Shown in pieces: positions 58,601 through 64,000 of a DNA stretch of 64,000 nucleotides (position 1 is its first letter; each line of letters begins with the position of its first letter). A program made the position numbers and the translations under genes. Origin of the DNA: Coccinella septempunctata. Lineage: Eukaryota > Arthropoda > Insecta > Coleoptera > Coccinellidae. The stretch is from the NCBI RefSeq assembly GCF_907165205.1, contig NC_058189.1, positions 69,463,815 through 69,527,814 of the forward strand. The letters are read 5' to 3'. The notes beneath the pieces were generated by a model. The model searched no databases. It was given only the letters and a program-made list of their open reading frames with translations, and was not told the DNA's origin.

Positions 58601-61564
58601 CTGAGCTGAGCCACATGAATCCAGATTGCTGCAGTTCTGATCACAATAATAATATTTCAACACCTAATGTTTCATTTCTGATGATTTTCAAAAAGGAACG
58701 TGACTATTTCGAGATATACTACCACTTGCAGAAGTTTGAAAGCGGTATAAAGGAGACCTGCTAGATCGTTTATGTTTAGGTAGTCAAAGGAAGTCAACTC
58801 TCTCGAGTTTTCTCTACTGGAAGAGTTCATTTAATTTTGCCTCCTCAAACCAGGGCTGACATTGAACTCTAAAAGAACTGGAACGGCATCTCGATGCGGG
58901 CAAATTGATAAAGACTGAAAGGGAAGATGTAGAGCAATATATCTCTCTCTGCGCTCTGTCAATTGGTTTATAACGATGTAAACAAAAACATCTCGTGGCG
59001 CTGAAGTGAGACGACTGCTGCGTTCGACGCATTGAACTCTAAAAGAACTGGAAGGGCCTCTTAAGTACCGAAATACGACGAAAAGTGTGTCCAACTGAGA
59101 CGGAAGATGTAGAGCAACCCATCTCTTTCTTATGGTTCGGCAACCAATTGAATAACCGCATCAGACGTCGGACGCAGCAGTCGTCTCAATTCAACGGCCC
59201 GGGTTGTTTTTGTTTACATCGTTATAAACCAATTGACAGAGCGCAGAGAGAGATAGATGGGTCTTCATCTTCCCTTTCAGTCTTCCTCAGTTTGCCTGCA
59301 TCGAGGTCATTCCAGTTCCTTTAGAGTTCAATGGTTGAAAAGCACGCAGATTCCTGATATTCATACAACAAATTACAGTTTCTCAATGGATGGTGTGGGG
59401 TAGATATGAAATAAAAATAGTGAGAATTTTGCGCACGTAAATTTAAGTGTTTTTTCAGTATCATTCTCATTGGAAGAAGTCTTTTTAAGTGCAGAAGTGT
59501 TGAGAATTTTCTGGATTATATCAATGCAATGATTGACAGGGAAGTCAAAATTTAATTTTAGCAAATTGACATTGAAGTCAAATATTTCCGAAATTCTTTT
59601 TTCCTTTTTATCAAGCTCATTATTGAGAAAACTGGTTTGTCCGTCGATGAGTCTGAAAAATCTAATAGTTGTTAGTTGTAAGATTCACTTGGCAAAAAAA
59701 TTGTGAAGCCCAGTGATACATACGGGGTGAGTCGTACAGATATTTTAACAGTAGATCCTGGAAGTCGAAAGAAACACTTTTTCCTATACCATTTTTTCCG
59801 ATTCGGCCCTGTTTAAAAGATATAGCCACTTTAAGTTCTCAGAATGAGCTGTGCCACCTCTGGCAACACAAAATTACTTTCAGAATAACTAGCCTAATCT
59901 CACTACACATCTGTGGATCTTCTAAACAGAGTTGTATTCAGCCAAAGTACCCAATTTTCCGAATATCACAGATATCATCAAATTACTCGAAAACGGCGTA
60001 TCATACGAGAAAATATGAAGATTACTCTTATTTTACAAAACGTTGAAATATTCATTAGACAGTGTCTAATTAGTTTCAAGAGTTGGGTTTGGGTATTTTC
60101 ATGGTACCTTATGGTCATAATGAAAAACTGGAGGATGTGGGTGATATCTTGTCATCGAAAAAGATTCATCAAATACATGAAGAACTATATCCCGAAATTC
60201 TCTTCATTCGATAAAACCGTTTGGGAGATAACAAAAAAAATAACATTTTTTATGGTTTTTCAACAGCCTGTATCTTTTAAACCGAGCAGATTCGGAAAAA
60301 ATGTTGACACAAAAAGTGTTTCTTTTGACCTCAAGAATCTACTGGTAAAATATTTGTACGATTTAAAGATTCACCCTGTATAAAGAAAATCGTTCAATGT
60401 ACCTACATTTGGAAAGAGTGAACGCTCATTTTTACAACAAAATTATTTCAATAGACAAACCTCATGAGCTCCTTGATGGTCTTTTTAATTATTCTAAAAA
60501 TCTTTCAGAGTTGAACTCCACTATTTTTCGAAAAGTCCATTCGATCAAATGATGATAAAATGAATTTAAAATCTATACCTCTTCGGGCATCGAACAACCA
60601 GGCACAGATCTACAATAAGGTACTGGTTCGCAGTATTTGGTCAAGGAATTGAAATAGTTCCTATGACCCGAATATTTGATGGGGCAGTCGACAGGGGTAC
60701 AATTTCTAAAAGGATCCAGATCAGCAGTATAACAGGGGCATCTCTTGATGGAGAATTCTGGAAAAAAAACCGTAAGGCGTACATCGTTGGTATAGGTGGA
60801 TTCGAATCAACTCACCTTGGAAACTTCCTTTTGTATTGAAAGGGATCTTGTGAAAAAAATGATCAGTCACCAAGCCGACTTTGAAAACGACCAGGACAGT
60901 GCACACGCCTTGTCTGCCATATAAGTACTATAATAAATATAGGAGCCATTACAGGAAATGATAAATTGAAAGCTGCTCTATACTCAGTGAGTCCAATAAA
61001 TCTCTCACTCAATGCGTAGAAAAACATAGTTTTGAAAACGAACATTGATCGAGAAACACAGAAATAAAAAACAAGTTGGAGAAGTCAGAAAATAATTCTT
61101 CAGATTGAAAGAAAGCTTTATCAAAACATTTTCTTTTACCAGATTTGGATAAATAAGGGTGACGTTCTTGGTTTTTCCAGCACAGAGAATACCAGGATCG
61201 CCTCCGAGAAGTTTCATAGATTCGCAATCTTTGGCCCCTGTTAGGCTGTTTATCTCGCAGCATTTGACACCCCTGACCGAGATATACATCTCTGATGGAC
61301 AAATATTTTCTAATGTTAAATCTGAAAATGGATTCGTTTTCACTCTCCAGTTTGTCTCGTTTCTGAAAATTGTACTCACAAAATATCATTCCAATATCTG
61401 TGGGTTGTATTCTTCCAGTACCAGCGTCCTGAAAATTTTCAAATTTTTTTGTCGAGTCGTATGCGAGTGTCTTATGAGGAGGGACTCACCTTTATTACAA
61501 TTTGAGCATTAGTATACAGAACACATAATATATTTATTAAAATATAAGATAAATGTATAACCAT
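55661..61564 (-). CDS. Cysteine-rich type I membrane protein, unrecognised
   Basis: Exons, 5' to 3': 61,564-61,490; 61,428-61,380; 61,362-61,140; 60,927-60,816; 60,757-60,579; 58,476-58,363; 58,292-58,095; 56,419-55,661; about 568 residues. Exon 1 is a signal peptide (MVIHLSYILINILCVLYTNA). The ectodomain is cysteine-rich, for example VKCCEINSLTGAKDCE, RCPCYTADLDPFRNC, YCRSVPGC, CHHGCVDKKTGECICFD, and has an N-glycosylation site (NVT). A hydrophobic stretch formed across the last splice (LLLTILVMVV plus MTSLCVLKLFFLICILHFC) is the membrane span. The ~230-residue tail is basic and Lys/Ser-rich, then Ser/Thr-rich and acidic, ending ECSSSSEK. All junctions from exon 3 on agree in phase with GT-AG borders. 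Exon 2 to exon 3 does not join in frame (see findings). I know no named family; receptor or adhesion roles are guesses. Confidence 0.75.
57012..57520. mobile_element. Foldback MITE, family 2, intronic copy
   Basis: It begins after TA with CAGGTGGGCAAAATTCGTTG and ends near GTTGTCCACCCTTT, sharing arms and order with 44,349-44,941. It lies in the last intron of the membrane-protein gene. Its right end overlaps the first unit of the 219-bp tandem duplication. Confidence 0.8.
57401..57836. repeat. 219-bp tandem duplication
   Basis: GTGCCTGTAGAAG starts at 57,401 and again at 57,620. The two units are almost identical across CGGAAATTTGTCATCCATTT, CTTAAGATCATTCAAGCTCA and GGTTCTGTTAGGTTAGATGA. 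Each contains short TTAGG runs (TTTAGGTTAGG and, at the joint, TTGGTTAGGTTAGG). The high identity indicates a recent duplication that includes the right arm of the MITE. Confidence 0.9.
58860..59333. mobile_element. 474-bp foldback element with ~163-bp arms
   Basis: The left arm, 58,860-59,023, begins CATTGAACTCTAAAAGAACT. The right arm, 59,172-59,333, is its reverse complement, ending AGTTCCTTTAGAGTTCAATG. Arm similarity is high throughout, including GTTTATAACGATGTAAACAA and CAATTGACAGAGCGCAGAG. The terminus sequence occurs once more internally at 59,030. There is no coding capacity. It lies in the intron between exons 5 and 6 of the membrane-protein gene. Confidence 0.88.
59723..60378. mobile_element. 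Long-TIR MITE, full length
   Basis: The 656-bp copy is flanked by TA at 59,721-59,722 and 60,379-60,380. Terminal arms of about 120 bp are inverted repeats: CAGGGTGAATCTTTAAATCG at the right end (reverse complement) against CGGGGTGAGTCGTACAGATA at the left. Both then run through AGAAACACTTTTT and TTTAAAAGATA. It lies in the intron between exons 5 and 6 of the membrane-protein gene. Confidence 0.88.
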
Positions 61565-62733
61565 GAATCGGGGAGTGACATTTCCCTGTCATTTTGACGA
61601 TTTGATAATTGAATTTATCAGTAAAATTTCGATTAATTCAGGACTGACATTTTACGGATTCATAGAAATTTTCATCGTTTCAATTATTTCTCGAATTATT
61701 GATCGACTGACACATTGTGATGATCATAGATTCATTTCTTTCACATCGGCCGGCAGGAATACATATAATAATTATATATTTCCTCTTTTCACAGCAACAT
61801 TTCATTCCAAACTCAAATGATCCAGCAGTGTGGAAATTTCTTTTTCGACTTTTGCATCAAAGTGGAAGTGGTATGAATTATATTCATCAGGCGTTAAGTT
61901 ATGAAGCCGTATAACCCTAAAAATGCTTTAATCTGGAACAATATGAATTTTGAACGGAACTCGTGACCCAATTGAAATTCATTGAACTGAGCAGTAATTT
62001 TTCCCTGAATGAAAAACGAGAATTCAAAAATTTCAATAATTGTTAGGCGGCATTTCATTCCCTCCTTTGGAATTCCTGATAATTTCGTGTACACAGTATC
62101 TACGCTTTGTTTTCTATTTATAATATGATGCATTTTCGGATTTTTACCTAATATTACAAGAAGTTTGTGCATAGATATTTCAAGAGGGTAACTAACTATA
62201 TTTTATCGAAAAAATTGGAGATGATTTTCAACTAATCCTTGTTTGTGGAACTGATTCTTAATAAGTATTCAATAAGCTAAAATATAAAAAGATAAATCAT
62301 TATGTGTAATAATGTCTCATTGAAACTTGATATGATAATAACTTAGTAGGATTTCAATGAAGTATGGATTTGAAGGTTGGTATTAGCTAATATTTGCCGA
62401 GTCTCGCCACCTACAGAGTCTGTTAACATACTGAGTATGTTGAATATGATGTTTACACGAAGTTACCCTCAAAGTGGTTACCCTTTGAGTATTGAATTTG
62501 TAACTTCCACGTGGCAATGGTAGTAAACGCCATATTAGAAGGGATCATTATATCAGTTTTACTAAGTTCTCGTTATCACATCGTTAGATGTCACTAGTTG
62601 ATCCGAACTTGTACAGTGACTATAACAAGAATGAAGCTGTAGAGTCAGTGTAGAGTCTGGAGAGTCACTGTACAACTTGGAGAGGAATGTAAAGAAGAGA
62701 AGGGGTTAGTTATCACCCTCGTTATCACCCATA
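61565..62733. other. Region upstream of the membrane-protein gene
   Basis: It should contain the minus-strand gene's promoter and leader, but I see no clear core-promoter motif. No other gene is visible. Confidence 0.35.
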
Positions 62734-63386
62734 CAGGACGAGTTTTGGACTCGTACAAATATTTTAACAGTAGATCCTTGAGATCAAAAGAAACACTTTT
62801 TTCCTCTACCATTCTTTCCGAATCGGCTCGGTTTAAAAGATACAGGCTGTTGAAAATCCATAAAAATTGTTATTTTCAGATCTATCCCACACACGATTTT
62901 ATCGAATGAAATGAATTTCGGAATATTGTTTTTCATTTATTTGATGAATCTTTTTTGAACACAGGATATCACCCACGTCTTCCAGTTTTCTCATTATCAC
63001 CATCACGTACCATAAAAATACCAACTTTTGAAACTATGGTGAACGATATCTAATGAATATTTCAACGTTTTGTAAAATAAAAGAATTGTTCATATTTTCT
63101 CGAATAATGCGCCGTTTTCGAGTAATCTGATGTTCAAAAATAAAAAATATATGCGAAATTTGAAAAATTGGGTATTTTTTTGAAGACCCACGAATATGTA
63201 GTGTCACAGATTCAACTAGTTATTCTGAAGGTAATTTTGTTTTTCTAGGGGTGGCACAGCTCATTATGAAAACTTTAAGTGGCTATATCAGGACTGAATC
63301 GGAAAAAAATGGTATAGGAAAAAAGTGTTTTTTTTACCTCGAGAATCTACTATTGAAATATTTGAACGATTTAAAGACTTACCCTA
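62734..63386. mobile_element. Long-TIR MITE, full length
   Basis: A 653-bp copy flanked by TA (62,732-62,733 and 63,387-63,388). It shares the complete block order with the 46.8-kb copy (TCCGAATCGGCTCGGTTTAAA, ATATCACCCACGTCTTCCAG, GCGCCGTTTTCGAGTAATCTG, CTAGGGGTGGCACAGCTCATTA) and is inverted relative to the 59.7-kb copy. Confidence 0.88.
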
Positions 63387-63390
63387 TATT

Positions 63391-64000
63391 TCCTATGAAG
63401 ACTAAACAAACAAATTAATACCTACCAAAAAAATATTCCTTTCTCTAACTACTATGACAAAATGGCTATTCTCCATCAAGGAAACCCATAAAAAGTTCTA
63501 AAATTAGCTGAAATTAAGGTGGGATTGAATGAATCGAAATTTATTTAAATGTGTTTTATTCAGTATAAACAATATTGCGTCATAATGTTTATCCATCAGT
63601 AAGCCCGGATGTATTTTACAGTACACAACAACTCTGAAAGCTTAAGTAGGTTCAATAGATACAGATGGGAAAGCGATTCAGCAAAATAAATCTCTGAAAT
63701 TGAGATACTATAGATACACTAAGAAATATCTCTAGGAGTAACAGTCTAATCTTCAAGTTATGATTGGTTTTCTGAGGTGAAAGTTATACAAGATAGGTGA
63801 TAGTCTATGTACACTGATTCCTTTAATTTCCTAAGGGCTCTGCTTAAAATTATGATGGCTAAATTGAATATATTTGGTATTTTTATTATCTTCTGATCGA
63901 ATGTTTCAGCAGTTCACTGGTGCAGATTTCTTCTTCGATTCAAAATTCGCATGGCAGTGGTTCTTTTTTGAGATTTTAAAATTTTAAACTGATTGTTGAA
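63391..64000. other. No recognised feature
   Basis: AT-rich sequence to the end of the window without an open frame or repeat that I can support. Confidence 0.4.

Noticed and set aside
61009..61389. 126-codon minus-strand frame starting MIFCEYNFQ
   Set aside because: It is the read-through frame from exon 2 of the membrane-protein gene; it lacks the cysteine pattern and does not join exon 4 in phase, unlike the alternative frame.

Overview
This is an insect nuclear genome fragment, AT-rich and crowded with transposable-element debris. The evidence is split genes with GT-AG introns, Tc1/mariner and LINE relics, miniature inverted-repeat elements and short TTAGG-type runs. The order is not fixed by the sequence; a beetle or similar repeat-rich insect is my guess. 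I saw no bacterial, plasmid or viral genes, no rRNA, no tRNA and no CRISPR array.

Layout. From 1 to about 36 kb I see no confident host gene. That part holds a 174-bp tandem repeat, a decayed TE-type ORF (2.0-3.0 kb), mariner copies (9.4, 12.3-13.6, 34.1-35.9 kb), LINE remnants (14.9-15.8, 22.4-23.3, 29.1-29.8 kb), a second broken DDE transposase (23.6-24.4 kb), a nearly intact Tc1 element (25.5-26.9 kb), a ~950-bp tandem array (19.2-21.3 kb) and an inverted pair of a THAP-like repeat (30.8-31.5 kb). The mariner at 34-36 kb is interrupted by a solo LTR with a clean AATT target duplication. At 36.2 kb a GC-rich patch holds one convincing signal-peptide exon whose partner exons I could not find. 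At 37.2-38.6 kb lies a tyrosine-recombinase element bounded by 21-bp perfect inverted repeats.

Two multi-exon host genes fill the right-hand part. On the plus strand, 47,748-54,727 encodes a complete dihydropyrimidine dehydrogenase (16 exons, 1,040 residues), the first and rate-limiting enzyme of uracil/thymine breakdown. Its intron 8 has taken a 1,654-bp solo LTR, and one 54-bp intron uses a GC-AG border. Facing it on the minus strand, 61,564-55,661 encodes a previously unfamiliar type I membrane protein with signal peptide, cysteine-rich ectodomain, one membrane span and a long serine-rich tail (8 exons, about 568 residues). The two genes converge tail to tail with about 0.9 kb between their stop codons.

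The most unusual signals are (1) the solo LTR in the DPYD intron, which carries eight hairpins sharing one loop sequence but having different, self-complementary stems; (2) the recombinase element with inverted termini, an arrangement not typical of Crypton elements; (3) the orphan signal-peptide exon; and (4) the unrecognised membrane-protein gene, which has an unexplained reading-frame break near its N-terminus. All gene models were spliced by eye and have no transcript support here.
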